A stretch of 64,000 nt of DNA, taken from positions 50,386-114,385 of the forward strand of contig JADAKE010000013.1 of the NCBI GenBank assembly GCA_015680865.1. The letters run 5' to 3'. The DNA is from Enterococcus lacertideformus. Its GTDB lineage: Bacteria; Bacillota; Bacilli; Lactobacillales; Enterococcaceae. The notes under the pieces are model-generated. The model was given only the letters and a program-made list of their open reading frames with translations. It was not told the DNA's origin and ran no database searches. Shown here piece after piece: positions 48,894 to 59,635 of the stretch (within the stretch, counting starts at the first letter, position 1; each line of letters begins with the position of its first letter). A program made the position numbers and the translations under genes.

Positions 48894-48935
48894 CACTCTT
48901 GACGATTTTTAAGTAATCATTGAGAGTGTTTTTTT
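48894..48935 (+). terminator. Terminator after the NCS2 permease gene
   Basis: CACTCTT (48894-48900) pairs with GAGAGTG (48922-48928), followed by seven T. It lies 50 bases after the permease stop. Confidence 0.7.
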
Positions 48936-49073
48936 GTAACAAAAGATTTTCACTGATAAGAATAGTAGATGAATAATAGAAAGAAACTTCTTATTTTTAG
49001 TGAAGCTACATAAATTGATTATTACTTTGAAACTAAAGTAAGATAAAAGGTCAAAAAAGGGTGAGGATGATAA

Positions 49074-50270
49074 ATGAAGGCACAATGGAAAAAAATTTAT
49101 TTGTTGCGTGGATTGGCTGTTTTTTTTACGGGAGCTAGTTTTAGTTTAGTCATGCCATTTATACCTGTTTATGTCGAACAATTAGGAACACCAAGTAACC
49201 AAGTGGAGCTGTTTTCGGGTTTAGCAATTTCTGTTACAGCTTTTGCTTCTGCCATCGTTGCACCGATCTGGGGGAATCTAGCCGATCGTAAAGGACGCAA
49301 ACTAATGATGATACGTGCTGCAGCAGGTATGACAATAACAATGGGTTCGCTAGCATTTGTTCCGAATGCTTATTGGCTGCTTGTCATGCGTTTTTTGAAT
49401 GGTATTCTTTCTGGCTACATACCTAATGCGACCGCAATGATTGCTTCACAAGCACCCAAAGAAAAAAGTGGTTGGGCACTAGGCACACTCTCTACGGGCA
49501 CAATTGCGGGTAGTTTGATTGGTCCTTCAATGGGTGGGGCACTTGCTCAGTGGTTTGGAATGGAAAATGTTTTCTTAATCACCGGCACGTTATTACTTTT
49601 AACTACGCTTTTAACGATTTTTTTAGTCAAAGAAGATTTTCATCCAGTAGAAAAAAATGATATGATTAGTACAAAAGAAATTTTTTCAAAAATGGATCAT
49701 TTGTCCATTTTGATTGGCTTGTTTGTGACTACTTTGATTCTTCAAATTGGTATTACAACGATCAGTCCCATATTAACATTGTATATTAGAGAGTTAAGTG
49801 GAAATTCTGGGAATATCTTATTTATTAGTGGCTTGATTGTTTCTATTTCCGGTGTATCAGCGGTATTCTCATCACCTAAATTAGGGAAGCTTGGGGATAA
49901 AATCGGTAACCAAAAAATTTTACTTGCAGGACTTGCTTTATCTTTTTGTTGTTACTTACCAATGGCTTTTGTTACGTCGCCTCTTCAATTAGGGATTTTG
50001 CGATTTATTCTTGGATTTTCAACCGGCGCATTAATGCCTTCAATCAATACACTTATTAGTAAAATCACGCCGCCCGAAGGAGTGAGTCGTGTCTATAGCT
50101 ATAACCAAATGTGTAGTAATTTTGGACAAGTATTTGGCCCGATGGTAGGATCAACTGTTGCTCATGGGTTTAATTATCGCGCTGTGTTTATTGCAACAAG
50201 TTTATTTGTATTATCAAATATCAGCTTGTCATTATTTAACTTTAGAAAAGTTCTTCATCAAAGACTTTAA
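49074..50270 (+). CDS. MFS multidrug efflux transporter
   Basis: The 398-residue major facilitator protein has 12 predicted membrane helices. Motif A is GNLADRKGRKLMMIRA (loop 2-3), a motif C-like stretch is GTIAGSLIGPSMGGAL in helix 5, and a second-half motif A is KLGKLGDKIGNQ. Motif C is typical of drug/proton antiporters (DHA1 family). The actual substrates are unknown. ATG 49074 follows AGGATGATAA. It is monocistronic, ending before a bidirectional terminator. Confidence 0.88.
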   Translation: MKAQWKKIYLLRGLAVFFTGASFSLVMPFIPVYVEQLGTPSNQVELFSGLAISVTAFASAIVAPIWGNLADRKGRKLMMIRAAAGMTITMGSLAFVPNAYWLLVMRFLNGILSGYIPNATAMIASQAPKEKSGWALGTLSTGTIAGSLIGPSMGGALAQWFGMENVFLITGTLLLLTTLLTIFLVKEDFHPVEKNDMISTKEIFSKMDHLSILIGLFVTTLILQIGITTISPILTLYIRELSGNSGNILFISGLIVSISGVSAVFSSPKLGKLGDKIGNQKILLAGLALSFCCYLPMAFVTSPLQLGILRFILGFSTGALMPSINTLISKITPPEGVSRVYSYNQMCSNFGQVFGPMVGSTVAHGFNYRAVFIATSLFVLSNISLSLFNFRKVLHQRL

Positions 50271-50380
50271 TTTGTTCTATCAAATTCTAAGATTGAAGAA
50301 ATGATGGTTTTCCGTTGAGGATTTCTTATAAAGCGAGTGATTGATGATACATGAAATAGCTTTACCAATAATCAACGCAA

Positions 50381-50415
50381 AACAAGGATGAGATTCCCTC
50401 TCATCCTTGTTGGAT
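50381..50415. terminator. Bidirectional terminator between convergent genes
   Basis: AACAAGGATGAGA (50381-50393) pairs perfectly with TCTCATCCTTGTT (50399-50411) around a five-base loop. It lies between the MFS gene and the convergent DUF2929 gene. Confidence 0.8.
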
Positions 50416-50417
50416 TT

Positions 50418-50606
50418 TTATGAATGTGATGAGGCTTCTTTTTTAGGAGATGCCAATGCACCAAGTAAAATGACAATAAAGCCTGCAATCAATGAAATAA
50501 TCGTTTTTAAAGTGAAATCATACGCACCAATTGTTAGTGCACCACCAATGTACCCTACGACTTGACCTAAAACAAATGACCAAAATAATGTTACGATATA
50601 TCGCAT
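50418..50606 (-). CDS. DUF2929 (YjzD-like) small membrane protein
   Basis: The 62-residue protein (MRYIVTLFWSFVLGQVVGYI) has two membrane helices (about 3-24 and 33-54) and a short charged tail with KKEASSHS. The DUF2929/YjzD family has the same size and GQVVGYIG motif. ATG 50606 is chosen because GAGGTG lies 6 bases upstream; the open frame extends three codons further but that start would be inside the ribosome site. Function unknown. Confidence 0.8.
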   Translation of the reverse strand: MRYIVTLFWSFVLGQVVGYIGGALTIGAYDFTLKTIISLIAGFIVILLGALASPKKEASSHS

Positions 50607-50818
50607 AAAGAACACCTCTTTTCTAAGATTAGTTTACCAGATTTTTTGTGAATGTAAAGAAACCTGGTTGTAAAAAACAAGTTTTATGCTTTAACTACCT
50701 ACTATGTTAAAATAAAATGTAAATAAAAAAATATTTTTATAAATGAGCAGTAGTTTACACAAAAAAACAAATCAATTCTATCAAACAATTGTGTAACTAC
50801 ATAAAAGGTGGAATGGAT

Positions 50819-53800
50819 ATGTTTTTCCCTCAACTTTATACGAAAACTTCTTATTCGTTGCTACAAATTACGATCAAGGTCCAAGAGTACGTGCAAGAAG
50901 CGAAAAAGTTAGGTTATACCGTTCTCGGGATTACCGATCAAGACGTATTATATGGTGTACCTGAATTTTATCAAACATGTGTGAGAGAAGGCATCAAACC
51001 ACTTATTGGTTTTCTTCTGACATATACTTATGAAGCCCAGCAGTTTGATTTGTTGGTCTACGCAAAAGATACGATCGGTTATCGACAATTGATGAAATTG
51101 TCAAGTAAAAAAATGATTCAAGAAAAACTTACTTTAGCTGAATTTACCGAAACAGACCATTTGATATTTGTTGTTCCTCCTCACCGTTCTGTAGCGGCTG
51201 AATTTAATCTCAGTGATTCTTTTATGACTCATTGGCAGTTATTAAAAGAAAAAGTCGCACCACAGGACTTCTATATGGGGATGACAGCGACGATGATAGA
51301 TCAATTAAGCGGTTGGCAACAATTCTTGTCAGAAAACAATGTTTCCTTGTGTGCCTTACATCCTATCAAAAGTTTACGACAAGATGAATTGTTTGCACTG
51401 GATACGATGAAACATATTAGAGAAGGAAGTCAACTTTCTATAGAAGAAATCAATCAACAAAAAGTAGGAACGACTACTGGTTTCTTGCTTTCAGAAAAAG
51501 AAATGATCCACCGATTCAAAGAAGCACAATTGACTAATGCTTTGGAAGGTGCACAACGTTTGGCGCAATCTATTTCTTTTGAATTTCAATTTCACCAAAA
51601 ATTATTACCGCATTATCCAGTTCCCGAACAAAAAAGTGCTAGTCAATATCTTGACGAACTGTGTCATACAAAATTGAAGGAACGAGTAGCATCTATCACA
51701 TCAGAATATGAAGAACGTTTAGCTTATGAATTAGCAATTATCCATCAAATGGGATTTGATGATTATTTTTTGATCGTATGGGACGTGATGGCTTTTGCTC
51801 ATCGGCAAAAAATCATTACTGGTGCAGGGCGTGGTTCAGCTGCCGGTTCGTTGGTCGCTTATATTCTTGAAATTACAGATGTGGACCCATTGCAATATGA
51901 TCTATTATTTGAACGTTTCTTGAATCCTGAACGCTATACCATGCCAGATATTGACTTAGATATCCCAGACAATCGTAGAGAAGAAGTCTTAGGTTATGTG
52001 AGAGAAAAGTACGGTCAATATCATATGGCACAAATTGCGACATTTGGAACGATGGCTGCTAAAATGGCCTTACGAGATGTTGCGCGTGTGTTTGGATTAT
52101 CTCAAAGCGAAGCAAATCGTTGGTCAAAAGCGATCCCCAATCAATTGAAGATTACATTAAAAGAAGCCTATCAAACATCTAAATCTTTAGTTGAATTGGT
52201 GAACGCAAATGAAAAAAATCAGTTGTTGTTTAAAACGGCTTCGATTTTAGAAGGGTTGCCACGTCATGTTTCCACCCATGCGGCAGGAGTCGTGATCAGT
52301 GATAAAAATCTTTTGGAACTTGTTCCTTTACAAAAAGGTTCCGATGAAGCTTTTTTAACGCAGTATACGATGAATGATTTGGAAGCTATTGGGCTACTGA
52401 AGATGGATTTTTTGGGGTTGAGAAATCTTGCGATCATTGATTATGCCTTAAAAGCTATAAAAAAGGTGGAAAGAAAAGAGATTCGTTTAAAGGATATACC
52501 ATTGAATGATCCTAAAACACTTCTTCTGTTTCAACAAGGAGATACTGCTGGTGTCTTTCAATTTGAATCTGCGGGTATTCGGAATGTGTTGCGACGATTA
52601 GACCCAGAAACGATTGAAGATATTGCGGCAGTTAATGCGTTGTATCGACCAGGACCAATGCAAAATATTGATACGTTCATTTCCCGTAAAAAAGGAAAAG
52701 AAAAAATAGATTATCCAGATGACTCTTTAGCGCCTATTTTAAAAAATACTTATGGCGTGATCGTTTACCAAGAACAAATCATGCAAATTGCTGCAACCAT
52801 GGCCGGTTTTTCGTTAGGACAGTCAGATATCTTAAGAAGAGCTATTAGTAAAAAGAAAAAAGAAGTCATTGACAAAGAACGAGAACACTTTGTAAGTGGG
52901 GCGCTTGACCAAGGATACACGAGAGAAAAAGCAATTGAAGTCTACGATTATATCGAACGCTTTGCTAATTATGGTTTCAACCGTTCTCATGCATTTGCGT
53001 ATTCCTTTGTAGGGTTTCAAATGGCTTATCTCAAAGCGCATTATCCAGGCGCATTTTTTGTTAGTTTGATGAATGCTGTTCGACACAATACGACAAAATT
53101 AAAAGAATATATTGCCCAAGCACGAAAGAAAAAACTAAAATTGACGGCACCTTCAATCAACCAAAGTTCTTATGGGTTTGAATTAGTCAATAAGGAAGAA
53201 ATTCGCTTTGGTTTAACAGCAATCAAAGGTGTTAGAAAAGATTTTATCGCTGCCATTTTAAAAGATAGAAAAGAAAATGGTGCTTATCAATCAGTTGATC
53301 AATTCCTTATTCGTTTAGAAAAACGATGGTTAAAGCTGGAGTTGATCCAATCACTTGTCGCTGCTGGTGTATTTGATGAATTGACCCCAAATCGTAAACA
53401 ATTAATGCTTGATTTAGAGGGGAAAATCCAAAATATTATTTATAGTGGCGGTAGTTTAGATCTATTAGATATTATGGCATTGAAGGAAGAAGAGATTATT
53501 GATTATTCTCTTGTAGAAAAGTTACAATTAGAAGAGGAGTACCTCGGTATTTATCTTTCTGGACATCCAACTGAGGGCTATGATCGGTTGAAACTAGCCC
53601 AAAATATCCGTCTAATTACAGAAATCGTTCCTAAACAAAAGATCAACATTTTGGTCATGATCAAAAATATCCGCGAAATCAGAACGAAAAAAGGGGAATT
53701 GATGGCTTTCGTTGAAGGAACAGATATTAGTGGAGAGATTGCTATCACCGTTTTTCCAAAACCCTATCGGCAATTCCGTCAGTTATTTGAACTCAATAAA

Positions 53801-54133
53801 GTCATTTTTGTTAATGGAAGGACAGAACTCAGTAAATATAACCAAGAATTACAACTAATTGGAGAACACTTTGCTGACCCTAATGTAATGGAGGAACGAT
53901 ATTCTGAGCAGACCTGTTATTTGCGCATCCAAGAGGAATTAGATACCCCTAACATAATGAAACAACTTCAAGAAATTCTTCAGAAGCATTCTGGGTATAT
54001 CCCAGTAGTGATGTATCACGAAAAAGATCACCGTAAAATAGTGTTAGCAGAAGCCTACTGGGTGAATGGAAGTAAGAATTTAAAGGAGCAATTAGCTTCC
54101 TTATTACAGGCAGAAAATGTTGTTTTCAAATAA
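50819..54133 (+). CDS. dnaE: DnaE, DNA polymerase III alpha subunit
   Basis: This replicative polymerase of about 1,104 residues makes initiating DNA on primers in Firmicutes next to PolC. The PHP domain is at the N-terminus (MFFPQLYTKTSYSLLQ). The polymerase core has GAGRGSAAGSLVAY and the catalytic Asp pair in MPDIDLDIPDNRREE. It continues with HVSTHAAGVVIS, NALYRPGPMQN, GVIVYQEQIMQIA and FNRSHAFAYSFVGFQMAYLK. The helix-hairpin-helix and OB domains form the C-terminus. ATG 50819 is preferred over 50813 or 50789 because AAAGGTGG lies at the right distance. Clean over 3.3 kb. Confidence 0.95.
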   Translation: MFFPQLYTKTSYSLLQITIKVQEYVQEAKKLGYTVLGITDQDVLYGVPEFYQTCVREGIKPLIGFLLTYTYEAQQFDLLVYAKDTIGYRQLMKLSSKKMIQEKLTLAEFTETDHLIFVVPPHRSVAAEFNLSDSFMTHWQLLKEKVAPQDFYMGMTATMIDQLSGWQQFLSENNVSLCALHPIKSLRQDELFALDTMKHIREGSQLSIEEINQQKVGTTTGFLLSEKEMIHRFKEAQLTNALEGAQRLAQSISFEFQFHQKLLPHYPVPEQKSASQYLDELCHTKLKERVASITSEYEERLAYELAIIHQMGFDDYFLIVWDVMAFAHRQKIITGAGRGSAAGSLVAYILEITDVDPLQYDLLFERFLNPERYTMPDIDLDIPDNRREEVLGYVREKYGQYHMAQIATFGTMAAKMALRDVARVFGLSQSEANRWSKAIPNQLKITLKEAYQTSKSLVELVNANEKNQLLFKTASILEGLPRHVSTHAAGVVISDKNLLELVPLQKGSDEAFLTQYTMNDLEAIGLLKMDFLGLRNLAIIDYALKAIKKVERKEIRLKDIPLNDPKTLLLFQQGDTAGVFQFESAGIRNVLRRLDPETIEDIAAVNALYRPGPMQNIDTFISRKKGKEKIDYPDDSLAPILKNTYGVIVYQEQIMQIAATMAGFSLGQSDILRRAISKKKKEVIDKEREHFVSGALDQGYTREKAIEVYDYIERFANYGFNRSHAFAYSFVGFQMAYLKAHYPGAFFVSLMNAVRHNTTKLKEYIAQARKKKLKLTAPSINQSSYGFELVNKEEIRFGLTAIKGVRKDFIAAILKDRKENGAYQSVDQFLIRLEKRWLKLELIQSLVAAGVFDELTPNRKQLMLDLEGKIQNIIYSGGSLDLLDIMALKEEEIIDYSLVEKLQLEEEYLGIYLSGHPTEGYDRLKLAQNIRLITEIVPKQKINILVMIKNIREIRTKKGELMAFVEGTDISGEIAITVFPKPYRQFRQLFELNKVIFVNGRTELSKYNQELQLIGEHFADPNVMEERYSEQTCYLRIQEELDTPNIMKQLQEILQKHSGYIPVVMYHEKDHRKIVLAEAYWVNGSKNLKEQLASLLQAENVVFK

Positions 54134-54291
54134 CTTACGGTAAAAAATACTATTTTTTTTCATTTTTTTTCATTTTTTTATCAGTAAATCAAGACAATTG
54201 AGAAAAATAATGTTAGAATGTTAGTCGTGGTTAATGCAAAGAAGGTTATAAACCTAAGCCTTGCTTAGGATAAAGTAATTTAATGAGGTGA

Positions 54292-55263
<972 letters not shown>

Positions 55264-55385
55264 ACCTGAAAGAATGTTATTTATAATTTAAACTATTTTA
55301 AAAAAGTAGGTATAGTTAATTATCTTTGATATTTAAACTTTAACCAGCTTTAAATAAACAAAATTGAATGGGAGAGTTTTGTAAA

Positions 55386-57170
55386 ATGAAAAAAACCAAA
55401 ATCGTTAGTACATTAGGACCAGCAAGTAATTCAGTAGAAACTATTTCTAAATTGATTGAATCTGGGGCAAATGTCTTCCGTTTCAACTTTTCACATGGTG
55501 ACCATGAGGAACAATTATCACGTATGACAATGGTTCATGAAGCAGTTAAAAAAACAGGTAAAGACGTAGGTATCCTTTTAGATACAAAAGGTGCTGAGAT
55601 CCGTACAACTGTTCAAGGCACAACAGAAGCTGATTTTGGTCGTGCAGGATACATCAAATTTGAAGTAGGAGATAAAACTCGTATCTCAATGGATCCTGAA
55701 CATGTAGGCTCAAAAGAAAAAATTGCTGTGACTTATCCAGGATTATTTGATGACGTTCACGTAGGTGGACATATCTTATTTGATGATGGTTTGATTGATA
55801 TGCAAATCATCGAAAAAGATGAAGCAACGCGTGAATTAGTTGTAGAAGTTAAAAATGCAGGTATGCTTGGATCTCGTAAAGGTGTAAATGCACCAGGCGT
55901 TTCGATTAGCTTACCAGGTATTACACCAAAAGATGCAGATGATATCCGTTTTGGGTTAGACAATGATATCGACTTTATCGCTGCAAGTTTTGTACGTAAA
56001 GCGCAGGATGTTTTAGAAATTCGTGAAATTTTAGAAGAAAAAGATATGACTCACGTTCAAATCTTCCCTAAAATCGAATCGCAAGAAGGTATCGACAATA
56101 TCGATGAAATCATTAAAGTTTCTGACGGTGTAATGATTGCTCGTGGTGATATGGGTGTTGAAATCCCAGCTGAACTAGTGCCAATGGTTCAAAAACGTAT
56201 CATCAAAAAATGTAATGCTGCTGGTATTCCAGTAATCACAGCTACACAAATGTTAGAATCAATGCAAGAAAATCCACGTCCAACACGTGCAGAAGCTTCT
56301 GACGTTGCGAATGCCGTATTTGATGGAACAGATGCAACTATGTTATCAGGGGAATCAGCAAATGGGGACTATCCTGTTGAATCTGTTGCAACAATGGCTC
56401 GTATTGACCAACAAGCTGAAAATGCCTTATCAGAATTAGGTACTTTCCAATTAAACGAATTTGATAAAACAGATGTAACAGAAACAATCGGTTTATCTGT
56501 CGCACGTGCTGCTAAAAATCTAGGTGTTAAAACAATCGTTGCGGCGACTGAATCTGGTTACACAGCTAAAATGATCTCAAAATACCGTCCAGATGCTGAC
56601 ATCTTGGCAGTTACTTTTGATGAACGTACAAAACGTGGTTTAATGCTTAACTGGGGTGTTTATCCGACGGTTGCTGAAAAACCATCAACAACTGACGAAA
56701 TGTTTGAATTAGCAGCACAAAAAGCAGTTGATTTAGGATTTGCATCAGAAGGCGACTTAATCTTAATCACTGCTGGTGTACCAGTTGGTGAACGTGGAAC
56801 AACTAACGTTATGAAAATTCAAATGATTGGTTCAAAATTATTAGAAGCACAAGGCGTTTGTCAAAAATCAGTGGTTGCTAATGCAGTGGTTGCATCTTCT
56901 GCTGAAGAAGCAATCAAAAAAGCAAAAGATGGCATGGTCTTAGTCGTTCCAACAACGGATAAAGAATATATGCCCGCAATTGAAAAAGCAGCAGCAGTTA
57001 TCGTTGAAGAAGGCGGTTTGACTTCACATGCGGCAGTTGTGGGAATTGCTCAAGATATCCCTGTTATCGTGGGAGCACAAGAAGCAACGTCAACAATTAA
57101 AGATGGAGAATTAGTAACTGTAGATTCACGTCGTGGCATTGTTTACCGTGGCGAAACAACAGCTATCTAA
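55386..57170 (+). CDS. pyk: Pyk, pyruvate kinase with C-terminal PEP-utilizer domain
   Basis: The 594-residue pyruvate kinase starts MKKTKIVSTLGPASNSVETI. It has the ADP/PEP-site motifs FRFNFSHGDHEE, GVMIARGDMGVEIP and KCNAAGIPVITATQMLESM. The extra C-terminal domain typical of Bacillales and enterococci has GGLTSHAAVVGIAQDIPVIV, like the phosphohistidine domain of PTS enzyme I but used structurally. ATG 55386 has GGGAGAG upstream. A perfect terminator follows. Confidence 0.96.
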   Translation: MKKTKIVSTLGPASNSVETISKLIESGANVFRFNFSHGDHEEQLSRMTMVHEAVKKTGKDVGILLDTKGAEIRTTVQGTTEADFGRAGYIKFEVGDKTRISMDPEHVGSKEKIAVTYPGLFDDVHVGGHILFDDGLIDMQIIEKDEATRELVVEVKNAGMLGSRKGVNAPGVSISLPGITPKDADDIRFGLDNDIDFIAASFVRKAQDVLEIREILEEKDMTHVQIFPKIESQEGIDNIDEIIKVSDGVMIARGDMGVEIPAELVPMVQKRIIKKCNAAGIPVITATQMLESMQENPRPTRAEASDVANAVFDGTDATMLSGESANGDYPVESVATMARIDQQAENALSELGTFQLNEFDKTDVTETIGLSVARAAKNLGVKTIVAATESGYTAKMISKYRPDADILAVTFDERTKRGLMLNWGVYPTVAEKPSTTDEMFELAAQKAVDLGFASEGDLILITAGVPVGERGTTNVMKIQMIGSKLLEAQGVCQKSVVANAVVASSAEEAIKKAKDGMVLVVPTTDKEYMPAIEKAAAVIVEEGGLTSHAAVVGIAQDIPVIVGAQEATSTIKDGELVTVDSRRGIVYRGETTAI

Positions 57171-57189
57171 ACCATTTAAAGGATCGCTC

Positions 57190-57226
57190 AAAAAACGGAT
57201 AAGACGGATGTCTTATCCGTTTTTTG
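57190..57226. terminator. Terminator after pyk
   Basis: AAAAAACGGATAAGAC (57190-57205) and GTCTTATCCGTTTTTT (57210-57225) pair perfectly with a GGAT loop. This is a strong, symmetric terminator 19 bases after the pyk stop. Confidence 0.9.
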
Positions 57227-57852
57227 ACGTGTCAAGAGATTTGTCCTACTATGCTGGCTCTTTATCAATAAGGACTGATGAGTGGTGTAAAATCAATTCT
57301 GATTCATTACTCCTATAAATTATAGAGTCGCTTTTTTTATGTGCTAAACTAACTACTCTGTCACTGGTTTTCAAAAGAAATGGAACGTTAGAAGAACATC
57401 AGAAATACTGGTAGTCGTTGATGAGGTCAGCTCTTATTTTTCAGGCTCGTAGGCTAGAATATTACTGATTTAATTTTAAGAAAGCAAATGCTATTTTTAC
57501 TTGAAAATCCCAAAAATAAAATAACGAAAAATATGAACAAAATCATAGGATTTTATTGAAACGACTTATTAATTGAATATATAGTATATCACTAAAAAAA
57601 AGTTTATCTAAATAAAAGATGGATGAGAAAAGTTATGTATGGTTGTTCAAAATTAAATAACTAGTTTTCTTTGTTTTTTATGTTGCTTTTCTATTTTGTT
57701 GCGGATAGACTTAGAACAAATCTATGTCTATTTTTTTATAGTCAAAAAATAACGTGAGTTTAAAATTATTTCAGCGTTTGTTATAAAGTAGGATGGATGA
57801 GAAAAGACACAAAAGGATAGGATAAAAATATAAAAATACTAGAGGTAAAAGT
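57227..57852. other. Gene-free AT-rich region downstream of pyk
   Basis: About 620 bases with no credible gene. GTCCT (about 57243) and AGGAC (about 57272) can form a weak stem. The string GATGGATGAGAAAAG occurs twice (about 57618 and 57792), a possible short dispersed repeat. Frequent stops in all frames argue for old non-coding or decayed sequence. Confidence 0.5.
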
Positions 57853-58090
57853 ATGAAAGGTGGTCGTAGACAAATGGATTATTTTGAACAAGTGAGTATC
57901 AAAGAATCTGACTGCTAATAAAACGTACCGAACAGAAACAATTAAAACAAATGAACAGCCTGCAAAGGAAGTTCCAGCTACTTCAGAAGATCTTCAAAGA
58001 TTTTCAGAAAGAAAAAAGGTAGGTATGAAGCAAGCAACACAAGTTCCTAATTCAGTTAAAGAAAAAATTGCAATGTTTGAAATAATGTAA
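57853..58090 (+). pseudogene. Small hypothetical gene, frameshifted
   Basis: ATG 57853 (MKGGRRQMDYFEQVSIKESD) follows AGAGGTAAAAGT and stops at 57918. A shifted frame continues TANKTYRTETIKTNEQPAKE, VPATSEDLQRFSERKKVGMK, ending EKIAMFEIM at 58090. The joined product is about 78 residues, charged and without membrane helix. I recognise no family. The smooth join suggests a single lost or gained base near 57910. Confidence 0.45.
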
Positions 58091-58219
58091 TCACATTGTT
58101 GACAAATTATTTTTGAAGATCAACTAAAGTGAATTTCGTGTTACATATTATAGAGACGTAAGAAGTAAGTATATGTGAGTGTAGAAAGTGTTTACTTCTA
58201 TTTAGTAGGTGTGCTTTTC

Positions 58220-58248
58220 TTGACACATTTTCTTAACAATTGTTAAAA
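58220..58248 (+). promoter_or_regulatory. Orphan sigma-A promoter with internal palindrome
   Basis: TTGACA (58220-58225), 17 bases, TTAAAA (58243-58248). The spacer and -10 contain the perfect 14-base palindrome TTAACAATTGTTAA (58233-58246), a possible repressor site. No open gene follows for 330 bases; a hairpin ATGACTA/TAGTCAT lies at 58351-58378. It may drive an unidentified RNA or be left over from a lost gene. Confidence 0.4.
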
Positions 58249-58519
58249 ATAGAAGAGTTAAACTTATGATTGATTAGAAGAAATAAATGTTTAATTCATT
58301 TTGGATAAATTTGTTGATAAGGGTAAAAGAAAGTCATAAAGAAGAAATAAATGACTATTCTAAAGGATTTTTAGTCATATATATAAAATACGAAACTATC
58401 TGTTGAATGATGATGTTCGGGAAAAATAATTAAAAGAGATCATTGGTGGAAAAATAATAAAGGGTAGTCTATTATATTATCTGTTTTTTTATGAAGTGGA
58501 AGGTGTCAAGAAAATTTCA

Positions 58520-58548
58520 TTGACAACGACCTTTTTGACCTGTATAAT
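58520..58548 (+). promoter_or_regulatory. Consensus promoter of yceD-rpmF
   Basis: TTGACA (58520-58525), 17 bases ending TG, TATAAT (58543-58548), all matching consensus, 29 bases before the yceD start. It is the strongest-looking protein-gene promoter in the window. Confidence 0.8.
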
Positions 58549-58576
58549 TGCTTTTGTTGCTTAGGAGTGATGGATA

Positions 58577-59146
58577 ATGAAATGGTCTTTATTAGAATTG
58601 AGAAAATACCAAGAGACACCGTTAACTTTTCATAAGATTCTTGATCTTAAAGAGAAACTTATGGAGCGGGATAATTTAATATTAGATGTTACGCCTGTTA
58701 CAGTTGAAGGGTTAGTCTCAGTTGATAAGAAAGGCTATCTGGTTCATTACACTGTGCAGACGACTCTGACTGTCCCGTCGACTCGTTCATTAGAACCAGT
58801 CGAATTGCCATTGGACTTTACCGTAGACGAACTGTTCATGACAAAAGAACAGTATCAATTTAGAAATGAGCAATTGGCTGCAGAAGAAATTTTGTTGATA
58901 GAAGACGCAAGTCTTGATCTGTCAGAATCAATTGAAGACAACATTTTATTGGCAATCCCGATGCGTGTATTGACTGAAGAAGAAGAACGAGCGACTGATC
59001 TACCTAAAGGAACAGATTGGGAAGTTGTTTCTGAAGAAGAATACCAACGCAGGAAATTAGAAGATGCCAAAACCAAAGTAGATCCTCGTCTTGCAAAATT
59101 ATCAGAGCTTTTTGATGCGACATCAAATGAGGATGATAAAGCGTAA
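58577..59146 (+). CDS. YceD (DUF177) family protein
   Basis: The 189-residue DUF177 protein starts [20 protein letters not shown]. It has an acidic central part, a tail with [19 protein letters not shown] and [12 protein letters not shown] at the C-terminus. YceD homologues are nearly always encoded directly before rpmF and are linked to 23S rRNA or large-subunit metabolism. ATG 58577 follows TTAGGAGTGA. Clean frame. Confidence 0.9.
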   Translation: MKWSLLELRKYQETPLTFHKILDLKEKLMERDNLILDVTPVTVEGLVSVDKKGYLVHYTVQTTLTVPSTRSLEPVELPLDFTVDELFMTKEQYQFRNEQLAAEEILLIEDASLDLSESIEDNILLAIPMRVLTEEEERATDLPKGTDWEVVSEEEYQRRKLEDAKTKVDPRLAKLSELFDATSNEDDKA

Positions 59147-59202
59147 GATTGGAATATATTTTATCAGTGATGATACAAGACTTTACAAGGAGGTGTAGCA
59201 AA

Positions 59203-59382
59203 ATGGCAGTACCAGCTAGAAGAACATCAAAAGCTAAAAAAGCAAAACGTCGTACACACTACAAATTGACGATCAAAGGTTTAAACGAATGTCCAAACTG
59301 TGGTGAAATGAAAAAAAGCCATCACGTATGTGCAAGTTGTGGTTACTATGATGGTAAGGACGTAATGTCTAAAGAAGCTTAA
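59203..59382 (+). CDS. rpmF: Ribosomal protein L32 (bL32), zinc-ribbon form
   Basis: The 59-residue protein is [20 protein letters not shown] followed by the four-Cys zinc ribbon ([20 protein letters not shown]). ATG 59203 has AAGGAGGTG upstream; the open frame reaching back to 59149 is not used. It is part of the large subunit. The C+ paralogue form indicates growth with sufficient zinc. A strong terminator follows. Confidence 0.96.
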   Translation: MAVPARRTSKAKKAKRRTHYKLTIKGLNECPNCGEMKKSHHVCASCGYYDGKDVMSKEA

Positions 59383-59407
59383 TACATTTTAATTTAGAAA
59401 ATGTAAA

Positions 59408-59445
59408 AACCTCAAGGCTAACCATGGAGCCTTGAGGTTTATTTT
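59408..59445 (+). terminator. Terminator of yceD-rpmF
   Basis: AACCTCAAGGCT (59408-59419) pairs perfectly with AGCCTTGAGGTT (59428-59439), followed by TATTTTT. Confidence 0.85.
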
Positions 59446-59454
59446 TATGATGGA

Positions 59455-59512
59455 AGCTGAGACAAACATCTAGGAGGGACATCCCCGCCCCTCACGGTTT
59501 TTGTCCCAAGCT
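59455..59512. repeat. Enterococcal GGGACAAA-type repeat before gnd
   Basis: AGCTGAGACAAA (59455-59466) pairs with TTTGTCCCAAGCT (59500-59512), with an inner GGGAC-containing section. It belongs to the same intergenic family as 2892 and 32260. On the minus strand it reads AGCTTGGGACAAA. Confidence 0.5.
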
Positions 59513-59564
59513 CGTGAGGTTTGCTGAATTTGACTAAACGCGTAAAAATATGTGCTTCTTTGGT

Positions 59565-59592
59565 TTGCAATAGAGCTATGTTAAGCTATAAT
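59565..59592 (+). promoter_or_regulatory. Promoter of gnd
   Basis: TTGCAA (59565-59570), 16 bases, TATAAT (59587-59592), 44 bases upstream of the gnd start. Confidence 0.6.
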
Positions 59593-59635
59593 GAGAGAGA
59601 TTAGGGAGAACATCCCACATGTAGGAGGAGTTCAT

